Part shown: positions 17,794 through 25,754 of the stretch, one piece after another
Layout of the letters: each line of letters starts with the position of its first letter
Position numbering within the stretch: the stretch's first letter is position 1
Source: Hallerella sp963629575
GTDB taxonomy: Bacteria; Fibrobacterota; Fibrobacteria; Fibrobacterales; Fibrobacteraceae
DNA: 48,805 bases
NCBI GenBank assembly: GCA_963629575.1
Contig: CAVGIM010000017.1
Location: 1-48,805 of the forward strand
Direction of reading: 5' to 3'
Notes under the pieces: model-generated
What the model was told of the DNA's origin: nothing
The model's input: the letters and a program-made list of their open reading frames with translations, nothing else
Databases searched by the model: none
Program-made: the position numbers and the translations under genes

Positions 17794-18538
17794 TGCGATT
17801 CTCAGGGCGGAAAACCTTTCGGCGGGATATGGAAAGCCTCTCTTCTCCGGGGCGGAAATCGTTCTTTCGGGGATGCAGGTCGTGTCGCTTGTCGGGCCTA
17901 ACGGCTCGGGCAAGAGTACGCTTCTTCGCGCTCTTTCCGGGCTTCTCCGTCCGCTGTCGGGGAAAGTTTTCCTGTGCGGAAGACCTCTCGAAAGCATCTT
18001 TCCGCGGGAACGCGCGAAATTGGTGGCTTCGGTCTTTACGCGGGCTCGGATTCCTTTTGGCATGAGCGTCCGGGAGTTTGTCGCGCTAGGGAGAATTCCC
18101 TATTCCGGCTGGCTAGACGGACGTTCGAGGCGAGACGACGAGGCGATAGAGCTTGCCCTGTCGAGCGTCGGCCTGGAATCCTTTGCAAGCAGGCGGGTTT
18201 CGGAACTGTCGGACGGTGAACGGTCGCGGGTGTTTCTTTCGCGGGCTTTCGCGTCCGAGCCGAAAGTATTGCTTCTCGATGAACCCACCGCGTTTCTGGA
18301 TGTTCCGAACATTCTGACCCTCTTTCGGCTTTTGAAAAAGACGGCCAGGGAAAAAAATGTCGCCGTGCTGCTTTCGACGCATCATCTCGACTATGCGTTG
18401 CGGTTTTCGGACAAGATAATCGCGTTCGACGGAAAGGGATGCGTCCGGGAAGATGTCCCGGAATCCTTTGCGCGTTCCGGGTTCCTCTCATGGGCAGGCG
18501 ACGAATTTCTTTCGGATAGGCACCATGAAGAAATTTAG
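17786..18538 (+). CDS. ABC transporter ATP-binding protein, FecE/BtuD type
   Basis: An ATPase of 250 residues paired with the FecCD permease. Walker A is GPNGSGKST, the Q-loop region is SVFTRARIPFGMSVREFVALGR, the signature is LSDGERSRVFLSRA (LSDGE, a common variant in this family), Walker B is VLLLDEPTAFLD, and the switch histidine is in LLSTHHLDYA. The start at 17786 overlaps the permease stop; earlier in-frame codons lie inside the permease gene. Its own end overlaps the TraB/GumN gene by 14 bases, so at least three genes are coupled. Confidence 0.93.
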   Translation: MADAILRAENLSAGYGKPLFSGAEIVLSGMQVVSLVGPNGSGKSTLLRALSGLLRPLSGKVFLCGRPLESIFPRERAKLVASVFTRARIPFGMSVREFVALGRIPYSGWLDGRSRRDDEAIELALSSVGLESFASRRVSELSDGERSRVFLSRAFASEPKVLLLDEPTAFLDVPNILTLFRLLKKTAREKNVAVLLSTHHLDYALRFSDKIIAFDGKGCVREDVPESFARSGFLSWAGDEFLSDRHHEEI

Positions 18539-19448
18539 CCATTTAACGCTCTTTTTGTTACTTTGTGTGCAATTCCTCTCCTGCGCCGGTCCAAGGAGGC
18601 ACGATCCGCTTCCCGCGTATCTGCAGGGACGTCCCTGTGGCGAAAGGCATATGCTCTGGAAAGCCGCAAAGGATGCCCAGCCCGACATCTGGCTCTTCGG
18701 AAGCATCCACGTGGCGGATTCCTCCTTTTATCCGTTCGCTCCGGTTGTCGATTCGGCTCTCGATGCGGCAACCCTTGTCGCCGCGGAACTCGATATTCAC
18801 GAAGATTCGACGCTTGCCGTGACAGAGCGCCTTGTCCGGGAAAAGGGGACGCTCCCCGAAAATGTCCTTTTACGGGACGTCTTGCCCGATACGCTCTTCC
18901 GTCGGATCGATTCGCTTGCGTCGTCGTGGGGCTTCCCGGTGCGGCTTCTGGAATCTTTTCGGCCCTGGCTTCTTGCGTTTTCGCTTTCGGCGATGGTCTT
19001 TGAGCGGATGGGATTCTCGGGCGAATTTGGCATCGATCGGGAAATTCTCTTGCGTGCGGAAGACCAGGGAAAGGAAATTTTTGCCCTGGAAACTCCGGAT
19101 GCCCAGGTGGGAATCTTTTCGAATACCGCGGATTCGCTCGGAATCGAATATCTCGAAAATACGCTTTGGCAAATCCAGACAGCGGATTCGATGCTTGTGG
19201 GCGTCGCCAGGGCTTGGAAGTGCGGCGATTCGCGGGAACTTCGAAAATTCCTGGATGCGGACACTTCGGACGATGCCTACGAGGAAGAACTTGGCGCCAA
19301 GCGAAATGCCCGGATGGCGAAAAGCGTCGATTCGCTCGCGGTGTCGGGGCGAAAGGTCTTTGTCGTCGTCGGAAGCGCCCATCTGGTCGGTTCATCGAAC
19401 ATCCTGACGCTCCTGGAAGAAAAGGGCTATCGCATCGAAGCGTTTTAG
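18525..19448 (+). CDS. TraB/GumN-family lipoprotein
   Basis: A protein of 307 residues with a lipoprotein signal (MKKFSHLTLFLLLCVQFLSC, lipobox FLSC). The mature part has the TraB/GumN (Tiki-like) marks: WLFGSIHVADSSFYP (GxxH motif) near the start, EFGIDREIL in the middle, and VFVVVGSAHLVGSSNI (second GxxH) near the end. Tiki relatives are metal-dependent proteases; bacterial members are poorly understood. A lipid anchor would place it in the periplasm or outer membrane. The start lies inside the end of the ABC ATPase gene, suggesting a link with that transporter. Its stop overlaps the convergent sigma-54 activator by four bases. Confidence 0.88.
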   Translation: MKKFSHLTLFLLLCVQFLSCAGPRRHDPLPAYLQGRPCGERHMLWKAAKDAQPDIWLFGSIHVADSSFYPFAPVVDSALDAATLVAAELDIHEDSTLAVTERLVREKGTLPENVLLRDVLPDTLFRRIDSLASSWGFPVRLLESFRPWLLAFSLSAMVFERMGFSGEFGIDREILLRAEDQGKEIFALETPDAQVGIFSNTADSLGIEYLENTLWQIQTADSMLVGVARAWKCGDSRELRKFLDADTSDDAYEEELGAKRNARMAKSVDSLAVSGRKVFVVVGSAHLVGSSNILTLLEEKGYRIEAF

Positions 19449-20797
19449 CGCGGTTCCTTTCGGACGCTTTTGATGTCTAGACCGATGCGGGCCGCATAGG
19501 CGTAAAGCGCCTGCCGCATCATGCCGAATTCCTCGGCGGTCTTCTTGACGGAACCTCCGTTTTTCCGGATCTTCGATATGATGAAATCGCGTTCCTCGTC
19601 TTTCTGGATTTTCTGGAATTCGTCGAAAGAGACGTTCTCCCAGCTGCGCCGCGAATGCGTGACGTCTGCGCGGGCGTTTTTTTTCGGGAAAATATTCTTG
19701 CAGGAAATCTCGTCGCCGTCCATGAGGACGATAGCCCGATGAATGGCGTTTTCCAGCTCGCGGATGTTTCCCGGCCAGTCGTAGTCCACAAGGGCTTGCA
19801 TCGTCTCGTCGGAAATTCGCGGTACGGATTCCCGCGGGGAAAATTCGCGGATAAAGTGATGAACCAGTTCCGGAATGTCTTCCTTTCGATAGCGCAAGGC
19901 GGGAACTTCGATGGGAATGACGTTCAGACGGTAAAACAGGTCCTTTCGGAAAGAGCCGTTCTCGGTTTCCTCTTCTAGGCGGTGGCTTGTCGCGGCGACT
20001 ATCTGGACCTTGATTTTCTTTGTCTCGTTGGAACCGACCGGTCGGATTTCGCCCTCCTGCAGGGCGCGCAGAAGTTTCGCTTGCATCGGGAGCGGAATGT
20101 CTCCGACTTCGTCTAGGTAGAGAATGCCTCCGTTTGCCGCTTCGAACAGTCCCTTTCTTTCGGTGATGGCGCCTGTAAAGGAACCGCGGGCGTGACCGAA
20201 AAGCTCGCTTTCGAAAAGGCTTTCGCTTATCGCGCTGCAATTGACGGATACCAGGTTGTGGGATACGGATGCGATAGCCTTCGCGACCAGTTCCTTGCCG
20301 GCTCCGGATTCTCCCTGGATAAGAACCGTTGCTCCCTTGCTGCGGATTGCCTTGAGAATCGAATCGTAGAGCCTTTTGACGGGTTCGCTGTGCCCGACGA
20401 TTTTTTTCAGGGAGTCGTCGATGGAGGCAAATATCTCCGACTGGCCCTTGAGAGCGAGAATTTCCGTCATGAAGCGGACGCGCAATTCTTCGGGCGAAAG
20501 AATCGCGCTGAAAAAATGCGACTGGAACGGGGAGCGTCTCGTGGTGTTTTGGGAAAAGCCCAGAAATCTCGCTGCCGGGGAAATTTCGCGAAAGGTTCGG
20601 GCCGTGTCGTCAGGAAAGCCGCGGTCTAGATTGATAATCGTAATTGCAGGCGAAAAGCGACGGAACATGTCCGCCGCTTGCTGGTTGTCTTCGCAGATTT
20701 GCGTTTCGTATCCGCCGACGCTCGAAAGGACATCTTCGATGAAGGAAACGTTTTCGTTCTCTTCTTCGGAAAGGATGAGTATCCGAGTCTTTCCCAT
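19445..20797 (-). CDS. Sigma-54-dependent transcriptional activator with receiver-like N-terminus (NtrC family)
   Basis: A protein of 450 residues with three parts: a receiver-like domain (about 1-120), a central AAA+ domain (about 130-370) and a Fis-type helix-turn-helix (about 405-445, SVKKTAEEFGMMRQALYAYA). The AAA+ domain has Walker A GESGAGKE (162-169), the sigma-54 contact loop GSFTGA (205-210, S for the usual A), Walker B GGILYLDEVG and arginine-finger segments. D58 in NLDRGFP aligns with the phosphorylated Asp, but the conserved Lys near residue 100 is missing. It follows proC by six bases, in an apparent rho-proC-activator operon. No partner kinase is in the window. Confidence 0.93.
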   Translation of the reverse strand: MGKTRILILSEEENENVSFIEDVLSSVGGYETQICEDNQQAADMFRRFSPAITIINLDRGFPDDTARTFREISPAARFLGFSQNTTRRSPFQSHFFSAILSPEELRVRFMTEILALKGQSEIFASIDDSLKKIVGHSEPVKRLYDSILKAIRSKGATVLIQGESGAGKELVAKAIASVSHNLVSVNCSAISESLFESELFGHARGSFTGAITERKGLFEAANGGILYLDEVGDIPLPMQAKLLRALQEGEIRPVGSNETKKIKVQIVAATSHRLEEETENGSFRKDLFYRLNVIPIEVPALRYRKEDIPELVHHFIREFSPRESVPRISDETMQALVDYDWPGNIRELENAIHRAIVLMDGDEISCKNIFPKKNARADVTHSRRSWENVSFDEFQKIQKDEERDFIISKIRKNGGSVKKTAEEFGMMRQALYAYAARIGLDIKSVRKEPR

Positions 20798-20803
20798 AAG
20801 GAC

Positions 20804-21616
20804 TTATTTGCCTAGCGCCTGGGAACGGAGCGTCGCCGCTTCGACCGTGTGCATCAGCGTGCCGCGAAATCCCGCGTCTTCGAGGACCTGGACTCCGGCG
20901 ATTGTCGTTCCCGCAGGCGAAGAAACCATTGCGGAAAGTTCGCCCGTTCCCTTGCCGGACTTTTTCAGAAGCTCGACGCTTCCCTCGATTGTCGCGAGCG
21001 TGAGTTCCATGGCGACCGGGCGGGAAAGCCCCATCTTGACGCCGCCTCGTACAAGGCCCTCGACAAATTCGAAAACGTATGCCGGTGCGCTGCCGGAAAG
21101 CCCGGTGACTGCATCGATCAGGTTTTCGCTCACCGTGACGACCGCACCGACGGTTTCGAGAAGTTCCTTGGCCGTTTCGAGTGATTCCGCGGAAACTCCG
21201 TCGGTCGCGATGGCGATGGCGCCTTTTCCGACGGTAAGCGGCAGGTTCGGCATCACCCGGACGACATCGCCGTGTTCAAAGTCCAGGGCGTCGATGATTT
21301 TCCTTCGGGACACTCCCGCCATGATGGAAACTATCTCCGGGCGAGACGCGCACTTTCCCTGGGCGCTCTTGCTCCATTCTTCGGCGACGGTTCCAAAGAC
21401 CTGGGGCTTGACGCAGAGAAAGATGACGTCTGCGTCGCTTGCCATTTTTCCGAAGTCGTCGTAGCGGACAGCGCCGAGCGCTTCGACCGGTTTCGCCGTT
21501 TTCTCGAACGGTTCGTAAAAGAGGATCTCTCCGGGATTCTTGCCTGCCGAGAGAAGCCCGCGGAGAATCGCGCCTCCCATGTTTCCGGCTCCGGCAAATG
21601 CGATTTTCCTTGTCAT
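20804..21616 (-). CDS. proC: Pyrroline-5-carboxylate reductase
   Basis: Catalyses the last step of proline synthesis, NAD(P)H-dependent reduction of pyrroline-5-carboxylate. The 270 residues fit the family. The N-terminal dinucleotide motif is AFAGAGNMGGAILRGLL, ILFYEP follows, then the VIFLCVKPQ strand, VRVMPNLPLTVGKGA, the LSGSAPAYVFEFVEGL signature and the C-terminal SPAGTTIAGVQVLEDAGFRG segment. It sits ten bases downstream of rho and six upstream of the sigma-54 activator, all on the minus strand, so it is probably cotranscribed with both. proA and proB are not in the window. Confidence 0.97.
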   Translation of the reverse strand: MTRKIAFAGAGNMGGAILRGLLSAGKNPGEILFYEPFEKTAKPVEALGAVRYDDFGKMASDADVIFLCVKPQVFGTVAEEWSKSAQGKCASRPEIVSIMAGVSRRKIIDALDFEHGDVVRVMPNLPLTVGKGAIAIATDGVSAESLETAKELLETVGAVVTVSENLIDAVTGLSGSAPAYVFEFVEGLVRGGVKMGLSRPVAMELTLATIEGSVELLKKSGKGTGELSAMVSSPAGTTIAGVQVLEDAGFRGTLMHTVEAATLRSQALGK

Positions 21617-21626
21617 GTTGGACTCC

Positions 21627-23570
21627 TTAGCCGTTCATCGAAGCCAGGAACTCTTCGTTGGTTCTTGTCTTCGAAAGCTTGTCGCGCATAAATTCCATGA
21701 TTTCCACGGAAGTCTGTTCCTGCAAGAACTTGCGGAGAATCCAGACGCGGCGCAGCGTATCGTCGTCGAGCAGGAGTTCTTCCTTGCGGGTTCCGGACTT
21801 GAAAATGTCGATTGCGGGCCAGATGCGCTTTTCGGCGATGCGGCGGTCGAGCACAAGCTCCATGTTGCCTGTTCCCTTGAATTCTTCGAAGATGACTTCG
21901 TCCATGCGGCTGCCCGTGTCGATGAGTGCCGTTCCGATAATGGTGAGGGAACCTCCGTTTTCTATCTTGCGGGCCGCGCCAAAGAAACGCTTGGGACGCT
22001 GCATGGCGAGCGCATCCACGCCGCCGGAAAGGATTTTTCCCGAATGGGGAATGACGACGTTGTTTGCCCGGGCAAAGCGCGTAATGGAATCGAGCAGGAT
22101 GACGACATCGTTGCCGTATTCGACGAGGCGTTTCGCCTTTTCGAGAAGGATGTCGGCGACTTGCGTGTGGTGCTCCGGCGGTTCGTCAAACGTCGAAGCG
22201 ATGACTTCGCCCTTGACGTGTCTGCGCATGTCGGTCACTTCTTCCGGACGTTCGTCGATAAGGAGGACGAACAGCTTGACTTCCGGATGGTTTTTCGCGA
22301 TGGCGCCTGCGATGTTTTGCAGAAGTACCGTCTTTCCGGTTCGCGGAGGGGCGAGCAGGATGCTGCGCTGTCCCTTGCCGATGGGCGAGAAAAGATCCAT
22401 AATGCGCGTGGAATACTCGTCCTGCTTCCATTCTAGGTTGAGCTTCTGGTAGGGGTGTATCGGGGTCAGATATTCGAACGCGACGCGGTGCTTTGTCTTT
22501 GCCGGATCTTCGCCGTTCACCGTATCGACGCGCGCAAGGCCGAAGTAGCGCTCGTTGTCGCGCGGCTGGCGTACGAGTCCCGTGATGGAATCTCCGGACT
22601 TGAGCTCGAAGCGGCGAATCTGGTTCGGGCTGATGTAGATGTCGTCCTGTCCGGCGAGGTAGTTCAGGTCGGCGTTCCGCAAGAATCCGTAGCCTTCCTT
22701 CATGATTTCGAGCGTGCCTTCCGTGTAGATGGGGGCGCCTTCGCCGGAAATGGCTCCGAGAATCCGATAGATGAGCGCCTGCTTCTTGAGACGCTTGACA
22801 TCGGGGATGTTGAGCGAAACCGCTTTTTCCTGCAAGTCGAACATCGGCGTGTTGCGGAGTTCGCGCCACCGCTGCATGGCTATCGCGACCTTTTCGGGAT
22901 CCGCCGGGGGCGCCTGGAGCTGGTCGTCGGGAATGTCGTCCGGCAGGTAGCGGTTGTTCCTTCCATACTTGTTTCGGCCGAACTTGTTGAACTTGCCGTG
23001 ACGGTTGTTGTTGTTCGCGTTGAAGTTTTCGTTGCCATTTCCGAAACGGCGATTGTAGCGGTTCGTTCCGCCAAAAGGCGCATCGGGCATCGGGGCCTCG
23101 AAAGCGGGATTGTTCTGTACCGCGCTCATGTCGGCAGGCGTGTTTCCTGCGCTTGCCGTGGCGACCGTCGTTCCCGCTTCGGCGGGGAGAGAACCCTGGT
23201 TCTCTTCGGTGAGTTCGCTTGTACCGGGAGTGGCCGTGACGACGGGTTCTCCGGAAAGCTCCGAAGTCGGAGCATCCTTGGAAAATTCGTCCGGTTGAAA
23301 TTCGTTTCGGGCTTCGGGCTGGAATGTCGCTTCCGGAGCGCTAGGCATCGCTACCGCATCGCCGGATTCTTCGGGGTGCGCCTTGCGCGGACGGCCGCGG
23401 TGACGCTTGGGAGCCTGGTTCTCGGTTGGCCGGACCTGGTCTTCCGGAAACGTGATGGGGGCGGCTAGTTCGCCGAGGGCGGAAAGATCCGGAATCGGGG
23501 TATCTGGGTTAATCGTATCGGAAATCAGATGAACGGAAGAGGAACCGTCGTTTTTTTTCGGTCTGGGCAC
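21627..23570 (-). CDS. rho: Transcription termination factor Rho with long disordered N-terminal extension
   Basis: Rho is the hexameric RNA helicase that ends transcription. I chose GTG at 23570 (647 residues) because 'gcaggag' lies five bases upstream; an upstream ATG at 23633 would lie in the intergenic region. The core matches Rho: the cold-shock-like RNA-binding domain with GYGFLRN, Walker A PPRTGKTVL, the LLIDERPEEVTDM Walker B region, and the C-terminal GTGNMELVLDRRIAEKRIWP. Before the core, about 240 residues are low complexity: Pro/Glu/Ala/Ser-rich, then an Asn/Gly/Arg-rich stretch (GNGNENFNANNNN, FNKFGRNKYGRNN). Such insertions in Rho of other phyla bind RNA or promote condensates; that role here is inference. 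Confidence 0.95.
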   Translation of the reverse strand: MPRPKKNDGSSSVHLISDTINPDTPIPDLSALGELAAPITFPEDQVRPTENQAPKRHRGRPRKAHPEESGDAVAMPSAPEATFQPEARNEFQPDEFSKDAPTSELSGEPVVTATPGTSELTEENQGSLPAEAGTTVATASAGNTPADMSAVQNNPAFEAPMPDAPFGGTNRYNRRFGNGNENFNANNNNRHGKFNKFGRNKYGRNNRYLPDDIPDDQLQAPPADPEKVAIAMQRWRELRNTPMFDLQEKAVSLNIPDVKRLKKQALIYRILGAISGEGAPIYTEGTLEIMKEGYGFLRNADLNYLAGQDDIYISPNQIRRFELKSGDSITGLVRQPRDNERYFGLARVDTVNGEDPAKTKHRVAFEYLTPIHPYQKLNLEWKQDEYSTRIMDLFSPIGKGQRSILLAPPRTGKTVLLQNIAGAIAKNHPEVKLFVLLIDERPEEVTDMRRHVKGEVIASTFDEPPEHHTQVADILLEKAKRLVEYGNDVVILLDSITRFARANNVVIPHSGKILSGGVDALAMQRPKRFFGAARKIENGGSLTIIGTALIDTGSRMDEVIFEEFKGTGNMELVLDRRIAEKRIWPAIDIFKSGTRKEELLLDDDTLRRVWILRKFLQEQTSVEIMEFMRDKLSKTRTNEEFLASMNG

Positions 23571-23671
23571 AGGGACTCCTGCGAACTGTGAATAAGATAG
23601 AGGGTATTGTGAAAAATGATGCGGAAAAAGCAAGAATGCTCGATCCGGGCGTTAATATACATAAAAAAATC

Positions 23672-23677
23672 TATATT
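23672..23677 (+). promoter_or_regulatory. Candidate -10 element (TATATT) for folK
   Basis: TATATT ends seven bases before the GTG at 23685, and no Shine-Dalgarno site is present. A convincing -35 was not seen. Confidence 0.4.
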
Positions 23678-23684
23678 GGCATCT

Positions 23685-24203
23685 GTGGAATCCTTGGAAC
23701 GAGTTTTTGTCGCTTTAGGAAGCAATATCGCGCCTCGGGGCAAACGTCTCGCGGAAGCGCGGGATATGCTCCGTCGTGTCGCCCTGGGCGGCTGGCAGGA
23801 AAGTTCCATCTATGAAACGCCTCCGGTCGGGCCGCAGAATCAGGGCGCGTTCCTGAACCAGGTCGTCTCCTTCTGGTATGGCAGGGGGCCTCGGAAGCTG
23901 CTCCACTATCTGAAGGGTGCGGAACTTTTCCTTGGGCGTCGTCCGCGCGGCCACTGGGAATGCCGCGAAATCGACCTCGATCTTCTCTACTACGGCGAAG
24001 AGATCTGCGACTATCGCCCGAGGGGACCGGTCGTTCCGCATCCGCTAGCGGCTTCGCGTGGCTTTGTCATGGTTCCGCTTGCGGAAATCGCTCCGGATCT
24101 TCGCGATCCGCTTTTGGGAAAGACCGCGGCAAGGATTCTGGAAGAACTAGGTTCCCTAAAGGTCGAAACAGGATTCAGGAAGGTGGAGGTTGACGATGAA
24201 TGA
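23685..24203 (+). CDS. folK: 2-amino-4-hydroxy-6-hydroxymethyldihydropteridine pyrophosphokinase
   Basis: Transfers pyrophosphate from ATP to 6-hydroxymethyl-dihydropterin in folate synthesis. About 172 residues. HPPK marks: VFVALGSNIAPRGKRL at the N-terminus, SSIYETPPVGPQNQGAFLNQV, LLHYLKGAELFLGR, and the metal/pterin motif CREIDLDLLYYGEE, then VPHPLAASRGFVMVPLAEIAP. The start is uncertain: GTG at 23685 or TTG at 23694 both lack a Shine-Dalgarno site; a TATATT hexamer seven bases before the GTG favours it. It diverges from rho and overlaps the deoxynucleoside kinase gene by eight bases. folP and folB are not adjacent. Confidence 0.94.
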   Translation: MESLERVFVALGSNIAPRGKRLAEARDMLRRVALGGWQESSIYETPPVGPQNQGAFLNQVVSFWYGRGPRKLLHYLKGAELFLGRRPRGHWECREIDLDLLYYGEEICDYRPRGPVVPHPLAASRGFVMVPLAEIAPDLRDPLLGKTAARILEELGSLKVETGFRKVEVDDE

Positions 24204-24888
24204 GGCTTTTGTCGGTCATTCAAACCCCGAGACGACGTTGAAACTCCCGGAGCGGGTCCGCTTTCTCGCGATAGACGGGGTCATCGGAGCGGGCAAGACC
24301 TCGCTTGCCCAAATACTTGCCAAGGCTCTTGGCGCAAACCTCGTCCTGGAACAGTTTGACGAAAACCCGTTCCTTTCGAGCTTTTACAAAAATCCGGAAT
24401 CCTACGCCTTCCAGACTCAGCTCTTCTTTCTACTTTCCAGAATTCGTCAGTTCCAGGATGCCTTTGTCCAGAACGACCTGTTCCGTCATACCGTTGTCTG
24501 CGACTACACGTTCGAAAAGGACCGGATCTTTGCGCTACAGAATCTTTCGGAAAGCGAGTTCGCCATGTACGATACCGTATCGAAGAGCCTTTCCGGCAGT
24601 CTCCCGACTCCGAACCTGATAGTCTATCTGCAGGCCGACGTTCCGACCTTGCTAGACCGGATAGAGCATCGCGGAAGAGCCATGGAAAAGAACATCGATG
24701 CCGACTATCTGCGCGAGCTTCTCGAACGCTACGACCATCATTTTTGGCATTATACCAAGGCGCCCGTGCTGATAATCAACACGAACAGGATTGACTTTGT
24801 TCACAACGAAAAACATCTGGACCTTGTACTGAACGCAATTGCCTCGGCACCGACCCAGACGACTTACTTTGCACCTGAAGGTGGCTAG
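24196..24888 (+). CDS. Deoxynucleoside kinase (dGK/dAK type)
   Basis: A salvage enzyme that phosphorylates deoxynucleosides with ATP. The protein has about 230 residues. The P-loop is FLAIDGVIGAGKTSLA; the substrate-binding segments are LVLEQFDENPFL, QTQLFFLLSR and the VVCDYTFEKDRIFA motif typical of the deoxyadenosine/deoxyguanosine kinase family, followed by an Arg-rich lid (IEHRGRAMEKNI). The ATG at 24196 has a strong 'ggtggaggt' ribosome site located inside folK, and the stop of folK overlaps it. panC starts four bases after its stop. Which deoxynucleoside is preferred cannot be read from the sequence. Confidence 0.92.
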   Translation: MNEAFVGHSNPETTLKLPERVRFLAIDGVIGAGKTSLAQILAKALGANLVLEQFDENPFLSSFYKNPESYAFQTQLFFLLSRIRQFQDAFVQNDLFRHTVVCDYTFEKDRIFALQNLSESEFAMYDTVSKSLSGSLPTPNLIVYLQADVPTLLDRIEHRGRAMEKNIDADYLRELLERYDHHFWHYTKAPVLIINTNRIDFVHNEKHLDLVLNAIASAPTQTTYFAPEGG

Positions 24889-24892
24889 TCAA

Positions 24893-25738
24893 ATGAAACT
24901 CATCAAGACGATTTCTGAAATGCGGGCGGCGCTCTTGCCGCTCGAAAAAGCGGGGAAGACCGTCGGACTCGTGCCGACGATGGGAGCCTTGCACGAAGGA
25001 CACATGAGCCTTGTGGAGGCTTCCGCGAAGGAAAACGACGTGACGGTCGTGAGCGTTTTCCTGAACCCTATCCAGTTTGGCAAGAACGAGGATCTCGACA
25101 GCTACCCGCGACGACTCGAAAAGGATGCGGAACTTGTGGAAGCGCACGGGGGAACCTTTGTCTTTGCACCGAGCGTTTCCGAAATGTACCCCGATGGAGA
25201 TCCGCTGACCCTTGTTCGCGACGAATCGCTCGAACATCTCTATTGCGGCGTTTATCGTCCGGGGCACTTTCGCGGCGTACTCACCGTCGTTTCAAAGCTT
25301 TTCAACATCTCCGGTGCGGACCGCGCCTATTTTGGAAAGAAGGATTACCAGCAGGCGTTCCTCATCCGCCGCATGGTGAAGGATCTGAACTTTCCCGTCG
25401 AAATTCGCCTGGTGCCGATTGTTCGCGAAGCTTCGGGGCTTGCCCGTTCGAGCCGGAACGAATACATGAACCCGTCGGAACGCAAAGCCGCCGTCGCCAT
25501 TTCCAGAGCGCTGCTCGCGGCAAAAGCGGCCTATGACTCCGGGGAAAGATCGGTCAATCTTCTCCGGTCCAGAATCCAGGAAAGCGTTGCCCATGCGGGC
25601 GGAGTTGTCCAGTATGTGGAAATCGCAAGCCAGGAAACCTTGCAGGCGAATTCTACAGGGACGATTGATTCTCCGTCGGTCATCCTGATCGCGGCTTTTT
25701 TCGGAACGACCCGGCTAATCGACAATATCGAGCTCTAG
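24893..25738 (+). CDS. panC: Pantothenate synthetase
   Basis: Joins pantoate and beta-alanine with ATP to make pantothenate, the coenzyme A precursor. The 281 residues are typical. Class I synthetase-like motifs: VPTMGALHEGHMSLV (HxGH), FLNPIQFGKNEDLDSYPR, the GHFRGVLTVVSKLFNI segment, YFGKKDYQQ and the KMSKS-equivalent region around LARSSRNEYM. The ATG at 24893 is four bases after the kinase gene stop. panB and panD are not in the window. The gene converges with the secreted barrel-like protein gene, leaving only 16 bases between their stops; no terminator was seen there. Confidence 0.97.
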   Translation: MKLIKTISEMRAALLPLEKAGKTVGLVPTMGALHEGHMSLVEASAKENDVTVVSVFLNPIQFGKNEDLDSYPRRLEKDAELVEAHGGTFVFAPSVSEMYPDGDPLTLVRDESLEHLYCGVYRPGHFRGVLTVVSKLFNISGADRAYFGKKDYQQAFLIRRMVKDLNFPVEIRLVPIVREASGLARSSRNEYMNPSERKAAVAISRALLAAKAAYDSGERSVNLLRSRIQESVAHAGGVVQYVEIASQETLQANSTGTIDSPSVILIAAFFGTTRLIDNIEL

Positions 25739-25754
25739 CGGCGTTTCGAAATTC

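Noticed and set aside
19445..20797. Inactive receiver domain in the sigma-54 activator
   Set aside because: D58 aligns with the phosphorylated Asp (four residues before Pro as in D-x3-P), so only the Lys is missing; calling it inactive goes too far.
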